NCBI GenBank assembly: GCA_013285965.1
Contig: JABDGQ010000007.1
Location: 1 to 55,730, forward strand
Length of the DNA stretch: 55,730 bases
DNA from: Chlamydiota bacterium
Lineage (GTDB): Bacteria; Chlamydiota; Chlamydiia; Chlamydiales; Parachlamydiaceae
Direction: 5' to 3'
The translations under genes were made by a program, and so were the position numbers. Shown piece after piece: positions 25,666 through 36,600 of the stretch. The number at the start of each line of letters is the position of its first letter. The first letter of the stretch is position 1. The notes beneath the pieces were generated by a model. That model had not been told where the DNA came from and did not search any database. It saw only the letters and a program-made list of their open reading frames with translations.

Positions 25666-28600
25666 CTACGGTGTGCAAACGCCTTTGGAATATTTTTCCT
25701 TCTTAGTGAATAATTTGCTGAATGTTAAATAAATGATTGGGGTAACGTATAGTGTTAATATTTGTGAAAAAAGGAGCCCTCCTGTAACAACCAACCCTAA
25801 TCCTTTTCGCATTGCTGCACTATCGCCTAAACCGATAGCAAGTGGAATAGCCCCCATGATAGCGGCAATCGTTGTCATCATGATAGGTCTAAATCTTACT
25901 AAACACGCCTCATAAATGGCTTGCTCAGGTAGCATTCCACCTCTTTGGGCTTCTAAGGCATAATCCACCATCATAATTCCATTCTTTTTTACAATTCCAA
26001 TCAGAAGTAAAAATCCAACAGCACTGAAGATTGAAAGTGGTTGATTGAAAATTAATAGTGTAAGTACCCCTCCTAAACCAGCAAAAGGAATAGATGAAAG
26101 AATTGTTAAAGGATGAATGAAACTTTCATAGAGAATTCCTAAAACAATATACATTACCACTGCTGCTGCTAATAATAAGAGAAGGGTCTCATTAATTGCG
26201 GAGGAAACAATTTTTGCAGATCCAATCAATTTGCCATTAACATTGCTCGGTAGAGCTTCTCTCATAATTGATTCTACTTTTTGCAGTCCAATGTTGGATG
26301 GTATTTTTTCTGCCAATGAAAAATGAATCATTGCTGAAGGCATTTGTTCTCGTTGAGTCAAATTGAGAGGGGCTGGTTTCTCTTTCCATTGCACCAAAGT
26401 TTTAAAAGGTACTGCCGTTCCATTTTCAGAAGTCAAGTAAAGTTTAGAAGGGGCGTCTGAATGATTTTGATATTTAGACAAAAGTTCCATGTAGATTTTT
26501 TCTTTAATCGTTTCTTTTTGAATAAATCCGATAGAAGATTGCCCGTAAGCGTCTTGAAGCAATTTTTGAATCTGTTCTTTCTTGAAACCGGCCTTATGAG
26601 TAAGATCTTCTTGAATATTCATGACCAATAAGAGAGAATCGCTTTTTAGGGAATTCTGAGCAAAAGAGATTTCTGGAGAAAACTGAAGGCTTTTTGCAAG
26701 ATCATTGGCTGCTAGTTCAATATCATCAAAATTTAAACCTTGCACTACAAGTTGATATTGACCAGGCTGACCAAAGTTTACGTCAAGATTAATGAGTTGC
26801 ATTCCTTGTATAAATGGCTGTAGACCGGGAATTTCGCTCAATGTCTGTTGAACTTCAGCAATAACTTGAGATTGAGGTGGCCTTTGATCTATCGATTTAA
26901 GCTGCATAATAAATATTAAATTCCCCTCATGATTAATGTTTAAGAATTTTTCAATATTGGAATTCTGTTGAATCAAAAGCTCGATTTGATTTTGCTTTTC
27001 AGTCAAATCCGCTGGCTTCATACCAGTGGGCATACCCATAAATGCAAAGATGTAACCTCGATCTTCGGGTGGAAAAAGATTAACTGGAAGCTTAGCAAAT
27101 AAAAAAACTGTCAAACCTATACATAAACAAGCGAAAAGGAAGATAGATTTTGGGAAATGAAAAACTTTTCTTAATGTTTTTCCATATATATTTACCATCC
27201 ACGCATTCAATGCGTCGATCATTTTTTGGAGGATTGAATGTTTAGGTTGCGAAGATAAATAGCGACTGCACAGCATGGGAATAACAGTAAGAGAAACAAA
27301 GCCTGAGACTAAAATTGCAAATGCTAATGTCAAACTGAATTCACGAAAGATGCGTCCATTCATCCCTGACATAAATAAAATGGGAATGAAAACAGCAATC
27401 AATGAAAGTGTCATAGATAAAATTGTGAAACTGATTTGTTTTGATCCCTTTAAACTAGCTTCAAGTGGGCTTTCCCCTTTCTCTTGGAATCTGACAATAT
27501 TTTCAAGCATCACAATTGCATCATCGACGACAAAACCCACTGATAATGTCAATGCAAGCAAAGAGAGAATGTCAATGCTAAAATTAGCAATGTACATGAT
27601 CGCAAAAGTTGCCACAATCGAGAGTGGCAGCGCTACGCTGGTAATCAACGATTCTCTGACTCTTCCTAAACTTAAATAGATAACTAGCATAACCAGTAAA
27701 AAAGCAATAATCAGAGACCATTGCACATCATGCAGTGATTCTTTAATCCAATCGGCTTTATCAAACCAAACATTCAATTGAATAGATTTTGGAAGCTCGT
27801 CTCGGATTGTTTTGATCGCTTTATGGACCTGATTTGAAATGGCAATCGAATTACCATCACTAACCTTTTTAACCCCTAAAATTAAAGCAGGAGTCGTTTT
27901 ATTTTGTGTCACAAAGTGTATGTCTTTATCATAATCAGATTTATCTGAAACTTCTCCAATATCTTTAATTCGAATCTCAGTATTGCCAATTTTGATATTT
28001 TCTAAATCTTTAGCACGCTCAATGTGCTGAGGAAGTTCTATAGAAAGCCTTTTATGCGAAGCCTGAATCGTTCCCAAAGGAATCTGCATTGTATGTTGTT
28101 GTATTGAATCAATGACATTGTTAAACCCAACACCCTTTGCAGCCATTAATTCAGGGTTCAAGCGAATCCAAATCGACTTTTCCGAACCAAACACAATAGT
28201 TTGAGCAACACCCTCAATACGATTTAATTTTGGAATTATATAAGTATCCGCATAAGTGCGCATTTCACTGATGGCTGCTTGCTCAGAAGTCAACAATAAA
28301 TAGATAATAGGCTCCTGGCTATCTTCTTGCAGCTGATAAGAAGGAGAAGGGTCTAGATCTTTAGGCAGATGAGTTTTCGCTCGCTGAATAGCGTTTTGGA
28401 CGTCACGGATGGCTTCATCAATTTTTTTATCAAAATCTAACTGTAAAGAAATCGAAGAAAAGCCAGAAGAACTCGTAGAATTCATTTCTTGCACACCCTT
28501 CACATGCCCTAATTCTTTTTCTAATGGAATTGTTACCTGATTAAGAATAGTGGTAGGATTGGCACCTGGATAGCCTGTGCTCACCTGTATATGCGGATGT

Positions 28601-28722
28601 TCAATAGTTGGTAAATCATTCACAGGCAACTTAAAAAAAGCTAAACCACCTGCAATGATCATCGCCAATATGACAAATGTTGTCATGACGGGACGATAAA
28701 TAAATGGAGAGGATAAATTCAT
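25666..28722 (-). CDS. RND multidrug efflux pump, inner-membrane subunit (HAE1)
   Basis: A 1018-residue AcrB/MexB-like transporter. The first helix is FVILAMIIAGGLAFFKLPVN; TM4 carries the proton-relay pair in VGFVVDDAIVMLENI; the TM10-like segment has FLLLIGIVKKNGIMMVDYAL with the conserved Lys. The porter-domain words STGYPGANPTTILNQV and GVQEMNSTSS are typical. It uses the proton gradient to export hydrophobic compounds together with the adaptor and TolC-like protein encoded upstream. Third gene of the operon, 19 bases after the adaptor stop. Confidence 0.93.
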   Translation of the reverse strand: MNLSSPFIYRPVMTTFVILAMIIAGGLAFFKLPVNDLPTIEHPHIQVSTGYPGANPTTILNQVTIPLEKELGHVKGVQEMNSTSSSGFSSISLQLDFDKKIDEAIRDVQNAIQRAKTHLPKDLDPSPSYQLQEDSQEPIIYLLLTSEQAAISEMRTYADTYIIPKLNRIEGVAQTIVFGSEKSIWIRLNPELMAAKGVGFNNVIDSIQQHTMQIPLGTIQASHKRLSIELPQHIERAKDLENIKIGNTEIRIKDIGEVSDKSDYDKDIHFVTQNKTTPALILGVKKVSDGNSIAISNQVHKAIKTIRDELPKSIQLNVWFDKADWIKESLHDVQWSLIIAFLLVMLVIYLSLGRVRESLITSVALPLSIVATFAIMYIANFSIDILSLLALTLSVGFVVDDAIVMLENIVRFQEKGESPLEASLKGSKQISFTILSMTLSLIAVFIPILFMSGMNGRIFREFSLTLAFAILVSGFVSLTVIPMLCSRYLSSQPKHSILQKMIDALNAWMVNIYGKTLRKVFHFPKSIFLFACLCIGLTVFLFAKLPVNLFPPEDRGYIFAFMGMPTGMKPADLTEKQNQIELLIQQNSNIEKFLNINHEGNLIFIMQLKSIDQRPPQSQVIAEVQQTLSEIPGLQPFIQGMQLINLDVNFGQPGQYQLVVQGLNFDDIELAANDLAKSLQFSPEISFAQNSLKSDSLLLVMNIQEDLTHKAGFKKEQIQKLLQDAYGQSSIGFIQKETIKEKIYMELLSKYQNHSDAPSKLYLTSENGTAVPFKTLVQWKEKPAPLNLTQREQMPSAMIHFSLAEKIPSNIGLQKVESIMREALPSNVNGKLIGSAKIVSSAINETLLLLLAAAVVMYIVLGILYESFIHPLTILSSIPFAGLGGVLTLLIFNQPLSIFSAVGFLLLIGIVKKNGIMMVDYALEAQRGGMLPEQAIYEACLVRFRPIMMTTIAAIMGAIPLAIGLGDSAAMRKGLGLVVTGGLLFSQILTLYVTPIIYLTFSKLFTKKEKYSKGVCTP

Positions 28723-28741
28723 GATTCATTTTTCCTAATCA

Positions 28742-29866
28742 TTAAGTGAATGCCACAGGTTCAACTTCTTGAGTGCCTTTAGTCAAGATTTTGACTTTAA
28801 TACCAGGCCATAAACGCAAGTGCCCTTCAGTCACAACAACATCACTAGATGAAATTCCTTCCAAAATAATTTGATCATTCTCATATTCATCACCCAGAAC
28901 TAATGAATGCATTGCAACTGTCATATCTGGTTTAACAACATAAACATAAGGACCTTGTTGATTATATTTTATCGCTTTCTGAGGAACAAGTAGTGCATTA
29001 CATTTAGTCTTAGTTAATACTCGCACTTTTACACTTTGCCCCGGATGCAAAGAATGATCAGCATTTGAAACGCTTCCGCGGACTAAAAGTAGTCCACTTT
29101 TTTGATCAAAATGGTGATCTAAAAATGTGACTATCCCTGTTTTAAAAATATGATTTGACTCTTCAAATGGTGTGATTTCAATTTGTATACTTCTTTTGGA
29201 GATTTCATTTGAAATTTCATAAAATTCTTTTTCAGTAATATTAAATTCAATAATTAAAGGATCTAGTTTTGCAATCGTTCCTAGTAAAGATTGCGATCCA
29301 TTCACTACGTTTCCAGGATAAACATCAAGTTTACCTACTTGCCCTTCTACTGGAGAGCGAACTGTGCAATTTTCTAAATCTACTTTTGCCATATTCAAAC
29401 GGGCTTGATCCAATTTAAGGCTAGCCTCCCCCACTTCGACTTGTTCTTCCAGTTCATCCCATTCCGTTTGCGCAACCAAATCTTTTGCTGCCAAAGATTT
29501 AAATCTTGCTAATTTTTTTTGTAACAATTGAAGTTGAGCAAAATCAATAGCCTTTTGTGCCTCTAATTCGTGAATTTTGCTTTCGTATAATCTTGAATCA
29601 ATTTTAAAAAGAGGCTCATTTATTTTTACTTGCTGTCCTTCGTTTACAAAAACGTCTGTCAGAGTACCGCTTAGAAGTGGACGAAGTTCCATTGATACTG
29701 AAGCATGCAGCAATCCAATTTTCTCTAAATAGATATTGATATCTTTCATCTGTGAATTTGCGACTACAACAGCCACCGCAGGCATCTGTATTGAAGGAGC
29801 TTGAGATATAGGTTCACAGCCGGTTAACATCAGAGCCAATAAAAAAGCGATGAAATATTTTCTCAT
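28742..29866 (-). CDS. RND efflux membrane-fusion protein (adaptor)
   Basis: A 374-residue periplasmic adaptor. It starts MRKYFIAFLLALMLTGCEPI, a lipoprotein signal with lipobox LTGC. Lipoyl-like halves are at GTLTDVFVNEGQQVKINEPL and VEGQVGKLDVYPGNV, with an alpha-hairpin of coiled coil between (AQLQLLQKKLARFKSLAAKD). ATG 29866 is chosen because it overlaps the tolC-like stop as ATGA, the mark of translational coupling; a start five codons earlier is possible. It links the pump to the outer-membrane channel. Confidence 0.9.
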   Translation of the reverse strand: MRKYFIAFLLALMLTGCEPISQAPSIQMPAVAVVVANSQMKDINIYLEKIGLLHASVSMELRPLLSGTLTDVFVNEGQQVKINEPLFKIDSRLYESKIHELEAQKAIDFAQLQLLQKKLARFKSLAAKDLVAQTEWDELEEQVEVGEASLKLDQARLNMAKVDLENCTVRSPVEGQVGKLDVYPGNVVNGSQSLLGTIAKLDPLIIEFNITEKEFYEISNEISKRSIQIEITPFEESNHIFKTGIVTFLDHHFDQKSGLLLVRGSVSNADHSLHPGQSVKVRVLTKTKCNALLVPQKAIKYNQQGPYVYVVKPDMTVAMHSLVLGDEYENDQIILEGISSSDVVVTEGHLRLWPGIKVKILTKGTQEVEPVAFT

Positions 29867-31155
29867 TTCCCCTCTCTGCATAAATTAATCATCCCTGTGG
29901 CGTAGGCAAGGTTGGCAATTGTCACTAACCATTGAGCTTTAACTTCAATATAGGTTGTACGTGCTAAAGCAAGTTGTTGCAAGTAAATAGAAACTTCGGT
30001 GACACGCTCATGACCGGCTTTGTATTTCTCAAGCATAGATTCATAAGCTTTGGTAGAGTTCTCCAAATGAATTTGTGCCTCCGGAAGAATTTCTTCAGCA
30101 GCTTCCAATGATCTAAGGTAAGTGAACACCTCTAAAGCAATACTTAATTGCAATGAAGCCAGCTCTTCTTTTGATATTTGGATATCATCGCAAGCAATTC
30201 TCTTCTGGTAGACAGAGTCAAAACCATCAAATAAAGGCATTTCTAGAAACAAGGCAATTTGATATTGAGCACCTTGCTCCTTTTTATGAAAAGCTTGATT
30301 GATTCCTCCCTTTCCTGTTAAAGCCACTTTGGGTTTGTACCTTGCATTAACTTTATTTTGAAGATAAATAGCTTCTGACAATTTGGCTTGTTTCTCCAAA
30401 AGATCGGAACGTTGATTGCTCGCTAATGAGATTAAAGCCTTTATTTTTTCTTTTGGAGGAAGTTGGATTTGCGCTAAAGAAGCAAGTGCAATAGGCTCAT
30501 TTGGGGACAGGCCTAAACTTGCCGCTAGTTTCCCTTTTTGAATATCAAAAAGAGCTTTCTTTTGAGAGAAGCTCATTTTCATTTGTGAAACCAAAGCCTG
30601 GCTCGCATACACATCTGCAATAGAAAGTAAGCCTACTCTATTCAACTCTTTAGTAACGTTCCACATGTTTTCAGCATCAGCTAAAGAAGAGGCATTCACA
30701 TCTACGATCTCTTGAGCAAGCAAAGTGGCGTAAGCATTTTCCAAAACATTCATAATTACTTTCTGAATATTCCAATCCACTTGCCAATTCGCAGCTATTA
30801 AAGCCGCTCGAGCAGCATCAACATTGGCCTTGCGCACACCAAAATCATAAAGCAACATATCTAAAGTGATGTCTGCCCCTAAAATGGTATAAGAAACATC
30901 TGGGCCATTGATAGATTTAAAATCTCTTCCGTTGAGTGCTTTGGCTTCTAAATTAATGCGAGGATAATAGGCGGCTTTTGCAGATCCTAAAGAAGCAGCG
31001 GCTCGATGAGCATTCCACCAAGTTTGCCGAGTAGAGGGATGATTTTCTAACGCAATATCAATCAGTTCACTCACCTCTAATGGATGGTAAAAATCTGATG
31101 CAGTACAGAAAGAAACAATAAATAAACTTGATACAATTAAAAATCTTGAAAACAT
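29863..31155 (-). CDS. TolC-family outer-membrane efflux protein
   Basis: A 430-residue channel subunit with a signal peptide (FLIVSSLFIVSFCTAS). The two OEP repeats are visible: ELIDIALENHPSTRQTWWNA with AYYPRINLEA, and RSDLLEKQAKLSEAIYLQNK with ARYKPKVALTG, plus long helices (YKAGHERVTEVSIYLQQLAL). First gene of a tolC-adaptor-pump operon; its stop overlaps the next start by four bases. The promoter would lie in 31156-31260. Confidence 0.9.
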   Translation of the reverse strand: MFSRFLIVSSLFIVSFCTASDFYHPLEVSELIDIALENHPSTRQTWWNAHRAAASLGSAKAAYYPRINLEAKALNGRDFKSINGPDVSYTILGADITLDMLLYDFGVRKANVDAARAALIAANWQVDWNIQKVIMNVLENAYATLLAQEIVDVNASSLADAENMWNVTKELNRVGLLSIADVYASQALVSQMKMSFSQKKALFDIQKGKLAASLGLSPNEPIALASLAQIQLPPKEKIKALISLASNQRSDLLEKQAKLSEAIYLQNKVNARYKPKVALTGKGGINQAFHKKEQGAQYQIALFLEMPLFDGFDSVYQKRIACDDIQISKEELASLQLSIALEVFTYLRSLEAAEEILPEAQIHLENSTKAYESMLEKYKAGHERVTEVSIYLQQLALARTTYIEVKAQWLVTIANLAYATGMINLCREGK

Positions 31156-31260
31156 AGTCGATGATATTACCAGTAACGAAAATTTTCGACAAGCTTCAGT
31201 ATTAACCTATTGCCATTTTAGTAGTCTCATAAATGCCCACTTAGATCGAGATGACATGGT

Positions 31261-31342
31261 TTATGCTCTTAAAATTTGGAATCAAATCTACTCAAAAAAT
31301 ATCAATTTTTCCAAAAAAAGCCAGTTTCCAAAGAAGTCTATC
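31261..31342. repeat. Element A, right half
   Basis: About 80 bases equal to the second half of element A (GCTCTTAAAATTTGGAATC, then CAATTTTTCC and the end AAAGAAGTCTAT). The left half is missing. It sits between the efflux operon and the glycosyltransferase gene. Confidence 0.65.
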
Positions 31343-31359
31343 ATAGAAATTTAACTCCA

Positions 31360-32136
31360 TTACGCCCCTTCGCTATAAAAAATATCAAACAAATCTTTGT
31401 GAATACGCAGATCAGCTGCTCTTGTGGAGTCTTCTAATGCTTTAATTCTAAAATGAAAAAGATTGGGTGGAATATTATATTTTAACTCATTCCAAGCTTG
31501 CTCGCTAAGAATTTCAATAGCCCCACTATGAGTTATTTGAACTTGCTGGCGTTTAAAAAACTCACCCATGGCTACATCATCAATAATGTTAATGTCTACA
31601 AGCTCATTGCGGTGAGCAAGCATTTTTCTAACTAAATCAGTTGAGAAAATAATCCCTGATCCATTTACAAAAGTGAGCGGATAATATAGAAAATAATGGG
31701 CAATACCACAATAGACATTTTTTTTAGGTAAATTTTTTAAAAATTCTTGCAACCTGGGCCAAACAAAAAACGAAGATAAATTAGCGCGTAAAACAAAATC
31801 AAATTCGTCTAAACGTGATTCTAAGGCTTCGAAAGACATAAATGTCTTATTCAAAACACCTGGGATAAGACATTCTTTTGTCTTTGAATAAATAGTATCA
31901 CCAGCAATAATAGTGTCTTGCTCAATGGTTTCATCACCTCTGATAAAATAACACTCAAAGTGCTCTGGATCTAAATGCATGTAAGAGCGCCATGATTCTT
32001 CAAAAGCATTATACGCATCACTATTAGAAGCAATTATCAAAACCAAAGTTTTGAGCGGTTTTTGTCCCTCCTCTGTAGCTTGCAAATGCAAAAAACTTAA
32101 TAGGTATAAAAACGTTAATAGAGCCTTTAATTTCAT
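31360..32136 (-). CDS. Exported glycosyltransferase-like protein
   Basis: A 258-residue protein with a signal peptide (LKALLTFLYLLSFLHLQA). LVLIIASNSDAYNAFEESWR, KTKECLIPGVLNKTFMSFEA, FDFVLRANLSSFFVWPRLQE, FVNGSGIIFSTDLV and IDDVAMGEFF follow the order of beta-galactosyl/fucosyl-like (GT31-related) transferases, where RxNLSSF replaces the classical DDD metal site and the late DDV helps in catalysis. Related genes occur in amoeba symbionts and giant viruses to my memory. A nucleotide-sugar enzyme with an export signal again suggests a role in the host. CGGAG precedes the ATG. Confidence 0.65.
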   Translation of the reverse strand: MKLKALLTFLYLLSFLHLQATEEGQKPLKTLVLIIASNSDAYNAFEESWRSYMHLDPEHFECYFIRGDETIEQDTIIAGDTIYSKTKECLIPGVLNKTFMSFEALESRLDEFDFVLRANLSSFFVWPRLQEFLKNLPKKNVYCGIAHYFLYYPLTFVNGSGIIFSTDLVRKMLAHRNELVDINIIDDVAMGEFFKRQQVQITHSGAIEILSEQAWNELKYNIPPNLFHFRIKALEDSTRAADLRIHKDLFDIFYSEGA

Positions 32137-32183
32137 ACTGTTTCTCCGTTAGCTTAGCGTGGAAAAAGCTTTTTTATGCCATT

Positions 32184-33038
32184 TTAAGCGTGTTCTAATA
32201 TAATCACTATTTTTTCGTAAGGATGATTAACAAATCCTTGTGGGTCTGTAGGAATAAATTCAAGAGACTTATCTCCAATTTCTTCAAGAAACTGATCATG
32301 AAACTCTCTTGGTAAATCAATCAAAAATGGTAGCCAGCCTTTCACATAGTCTTCAAAACCTTTTTTTCCTTTAAATTTAGCAATATGGGCCGATGTATGG
32401 CAATATACTATTTTTAATCCTAATTGCGCCGCGATTCTCATATAATCATCTTCCTTTAAAAAATGATATGGACACGGATTGTGCGAAAAATATTTTTTCC
32501 ATTTACTTCCATCAGCCACAAATTCGATTGGATCCCAAAAAGTAGCACACCTGGGAAATGTTAAGATAATAATTTTTCCAGATGGGTTTAGTAACTGCTT
32601 AATTTTTTCTAAAGCTGTGACTTGATTTTCCATCCAATGTAGGCAACTAAATGATGTAATAAGATCAAATGTGGCGCCAGAATTTATATGTTGGATGTCC
32701 TGCAATTCAAACTTTAGATTTTGATAAATCATTTCCGGAAACGATTGCTGTGCCAATGCAATCATTGAAATTGATTTATCAATGCCTATTACAAGGCCAT
32801 TAGGCACTTTTTCGGCTATTTGAGCGGTAATTTTACCATCACCACAGCCCACATCTAAAACTTCTTCATCCCCTAAAAAATGATAACTTGCTAATGGATC
32901 CTGTGCTAGCGAAAATTGCAATTGTGAATTTTCTTTATAATGCTTAGCATAGAGATCCCCTCTTTCCTCTATTTTAGAACAAATAATTGGAACCGCTAAG
33001 CTTAAATTCATAATAAAAAAATATTTTATAATGTTCAT
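32184..33038 (-). CDS. Exported class I SAM-dependent methyltransferase (paralogue)
   Basis: A 284-residue paralogue of 18125-18973. Leader: IIKYFFIMNLSLAVPIICS. Motif I VLDVGCGDGKITAQIAEKVP, then LVIGIDKSISMIALAQ, FDLITSFSCLHWM and KIIILTFPRCATF. Shared order of a leader, an N-terminal YAKHYKENSQLQ-like segment and the CLHWM region suggests the same small-acid methyltransferase family. No strong ribosome site at ATG 33038, and an in-frame ATG lies nine codons later. It is 47 bases upstream of the glycosyltransferase gene on the same strand, so co-transcription is likely. Confidence 0.8.
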   Translation of the reverse strand: MNIIKYFFIMNLSLAVPIICSKIEERGDLYAKHYKENSQLQFSLAQDPLASYHFLGDEEVLDVGCGDGKITAQIAEKVPNGLVIGIDKSISMIALAQQSFPEMIYQNLKFELQDIQHINSGATFDLITSFSCLHWMENQVTALEKIKQLLNPSGKIIILTFPRCATFWDPIEFVADGSKWKKYFSHNPCPYHFLKEDDYMRIAAQLGLKIVYCHTSAHIAKFKGKKGFEDYVKGWLPFLIDLPREFHDQFLEEIGDKSLEFIPTDPQGFVNHPYEKIVIILEHA

Positions 33039-33375
33039 GGTCAGAGAATATCAAATCATACTATTTATTTTAAACACCGGGAGTGTTTTCTCAAAAAATA
33101 TTAGTATTTTTTGCTTTTCCTTCCTACTGAAATCATTTTATTTTAAGGTTAAATGAAAGAAAAAGTGGTATAGGCACAGTGGAAAAATCCATTTTTTTAA
33201 TAAAAAATTCGTTTATTTTTTACTATTAGGCAATTACTATTTTTTTTATTTTATCTACAGATTCCAAATTTGATATTGCAAAAAAATTCCTTAATTGCAA
33301 TACTTTGAAATAAATTTTTTAGGGAATTGTTAATTTTAGTTATATATTTTGTAAATTTTTTTTAATTTAAAATTC

Positions 33376-33543
33376 AATAGACTTCTTTCGAAACTGGCTT
33401 TTTTTGGAAAAATTGATATTTTTTGAGCAGATTTGATTCCAAATTTTAAGAGCATATTGGCAATATGGTCGAAAAATTTAGGATTAAAGATGCCAAAAAA
33501 GGCAATTTTAACAAATAAATGTAATTTCGAAAGAAGTCTAATA
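33376..33543. repeat. Element A, full copy (in 33039-33671 gap)
   Basis: A 167-bp copy starting ATAGACTTCTTTCGAAA and ending TTTCGAAAGAAGTCTAATA, with inner words TTTTTTGGAAAAATTGAT and GATGCCAAAAAAGGCA. Ends are inverted repeats of about 19 bases. No transposase is encoded. The remaining gap 33039-33671 is very AT-rich and has no gene; a 65-codon frame inside the element is not credible. Confidence 0.75.
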
Positions 33544-33671
33544 TTACATAATTATTTAAAATTAAAAATTTTCCCATACATTAAACTTAATCACTGTTTT
33601 TATTCTTGTATGCAAGACTCACGTGTCTAAAGCGGGCATAGAATTAAAACACTAAAAAAACAGGAGTATTT

Positions 33672-36600
33672 ATGTTAAAAGGAACGAGCGGACAGCCTCT
33701 AAATCAAAATGATATGAAACCAAGTGGATCTATTGCTAAAAGCCATGGAGAATCAGAAGCACGATCTTATTTTTTAATTTTTTCTGAGGCCCTCGTTGCG
33801 CTAAAAAATTTATTCCACTATCAGCCCGCCCCTATAAGCTCCAATAACAGTGCCAATTTAACAAAGATCTACGTTCCAAAAAATAATCAACAGGCTGAAG
33901 ATTTAGAAAATGCGGTACAGGCTGTGGAAAATCGTCAATTTGGAGCTAACTTAAAACTTGTCGCCCTTTTCTCTTTATTTGCCACCTATGTTAGTTATCG
34001 CATTTTTGAAGCATGGACGGCACCCAATTCACAAACAGAAACAATAGCCGTAGATCTTGATGGTATCATAAGACCTCATATTAGAAGAGCATTGCTATCA
34101 TCTTCTTCAAATTATTCAGTAACATGCACTGAAGAAAATGATTCTACACAATTTTTTGATACATGGAATGTATTTCCTTACACAGATGAAGGTCGATTAA
34201 TTGTTTCCACAACCTCTCCTCTCCCTAATGGCGTGTCGCTAGTACAATCACCTATGCGAATAATAACTTCAATACCGATGTCCCAGTATGGTCGTATGGC
34301 CGCAAGCGGTAATGCCCTTTATGTTACTCAAACAGGAAGTAACACCACACAAGTTATCAATACAGAAGATCCAACAAAACCGTATGTGACAAAAATTATC
34401 AAAACCGGTGCTGTTATGGTTGATATATGTGTCGTGGGTTCAAGGCTTTATTGCGCTGGTAGTGATAAGCTTATTAAAATTTTTGATATCACCAACCCAT
34501 TTTATCCAGTTCCACTGGGAGAAGTTTCTATTCCACAAACTAATGTGTTAGATATTGCCTCAATGGGGATCAATAATCAATTTGGTTGCATAACACAAAA
34601 TGCTTTTTTTGGTATTGACGCCAGCGATCCATCTAATCCAACCATAACAGGAAATGTTACCGGTCTTACAAACACTCGTGGAATTGTCGCCTCACCTGGA
34701 TACTATTATATTGGCACTTTAACTGGGATTGTAATTATTGACGCTACAGCAGGCACTCCATCACAATGTGCTTTTTTACCACTTATTGGCATTCAAGATT
34801 TAAAATATGCTAATGGATTTTGTTATGTGACGGCTAATTTCAAATTATACATTATTAATGTGCAAAACCCTGCAAATCCTCTAAATATTAATAATATGAC
34901 ATATTCAGAAACTATTTGGGAATTGTTACCGCCATTAGAAGGGCTCATGTATTATATTAATACCGTTGGTGGAATGGGCATATTAGACCTTAGCAATCCG
35001 ACTTATCCTCAAATAGTAGCTTCAGGAATATTTTCAGGATCTGGTTATACGGCTGCTTTTCAAGGAGATTATGTTATTTTTGGAAGTAGTGGAAGTTCCA
35101 ATATTAACATTGCAACACGTCGCGACGCTTTTGGCTTCTCTGGTACACCTGTAGGTGGCAGTAAGGGAGATTATAACATAGTATTAACAGCCAGTGCCCT
35201 TAGTAGTGGAGAAGTAATTAATGACACTGAGACTCTTACACTTGAGGTTCAGCCGGCTGTGGTACGTTTAAAAAATATATCAAATATTATTGCAGTAGTA
35301 AACCAGCTTTATAATGCCATTATTATCAATGCATTTATTCAAATAAATGGAAAATCTTTGAGCTATAGTCTTGATTGTCAAAATAAAAGTTCTTTAAGTC
35401 TAAATCCTTTTTCTGCGGAATTATCAGGGACGCCAACTGAAATTGATGTAGGGTCTACAACATGTACTATAACAGCAATAGATGGCGCTAGTGCTTCAGA
35501 AACATCATTTCCTTTTAATATTTCAGTATTTTATGGACCATCGGTAACTTTTATAGAAAATCAAATCGCAGTCGTCGGACAAGCCATTATCCCCATAAAT
35601 CTTAGCGCAAGCTCAAAAGATCCTGCTAGTAGATCAAACATTACGGTTTCAAATCTACCTCCATCTTTTAACTTTACAAATGATACTATTACAGGTATTG
35701 CCACAACACAGAATTTAGGTACTTACACTATCTATGTGACGGCAACTGATCAGAATGGAATTTCTAATACCAAATCATTTATATTAACAGTGGCCCTACC
35801 CGGAGTACCTGTTTTTCTAACCTCCTTCTCTAGCCTAATTGCAACGATTGGAAATGATTTTTCATTCACCATTCCTCAAAATGCGGCGGTAAGCCCGAGT
35901 AATCCCAATACTCCAATTATTTATTCGGCTAAACTATTAGATGGATCGGAGCTCCCTTCGTGGTTGAACTTTGATGGGAAAAGATTTTATGGTACACCTC
36001 CATCGACAGCAATATTGTTTAATCCTGTTACATTTAACATTGCATTGACAGCCACACAAAAATTATCCGATGGGACGAAAACTTCAGCCAATACAGTCTT
36101 TGGTATTACTGTATCAGGAACATCCGCCGCTAACAATGCTGCTCGCTGGGGAGCTCCTTTGCTCGGTATAGCTGGAACAATATTAGGTTTAAGAATATGT
36201 CTCTTTAATCGCTTAGTAAGTAAGCCCAATTTTATTAGATGTGTAAATCTAGTAAGTTGCATTTTCTGTGCCTGTTTAGATAAAAAAACAGTATATTTTA
36301 GCTCAGAAAAAGATATTTTAGAAAGACAAAGTGTGGAACATACGTTTAGTACACCTCGCACACAAATAGCTAGCTTTCAAACATTTTACAGTACTAGTCA
36401 AGAGCTATCTCCTACTTGGCATCAGCACCCTAATGGGGAATTATTTGATTGGTTACATTTAAGTTATGATGAAGATGTGTTTGGAAAGAAAAATTGTAAA
36501 ATATTTGCAGACTATGTACCGGAGCTGAAAGGAATTGAAGCGATCAAAATTTATGCATTGGATGAAAAAGGGTATCAATTAGAAAAAATTACCTTCACTA

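Noticed and set aside
33433-33630. A 65-codon open frame on the plus strand
   Set aside because: Its first half lies inside element A and there is no ribosome site or family.
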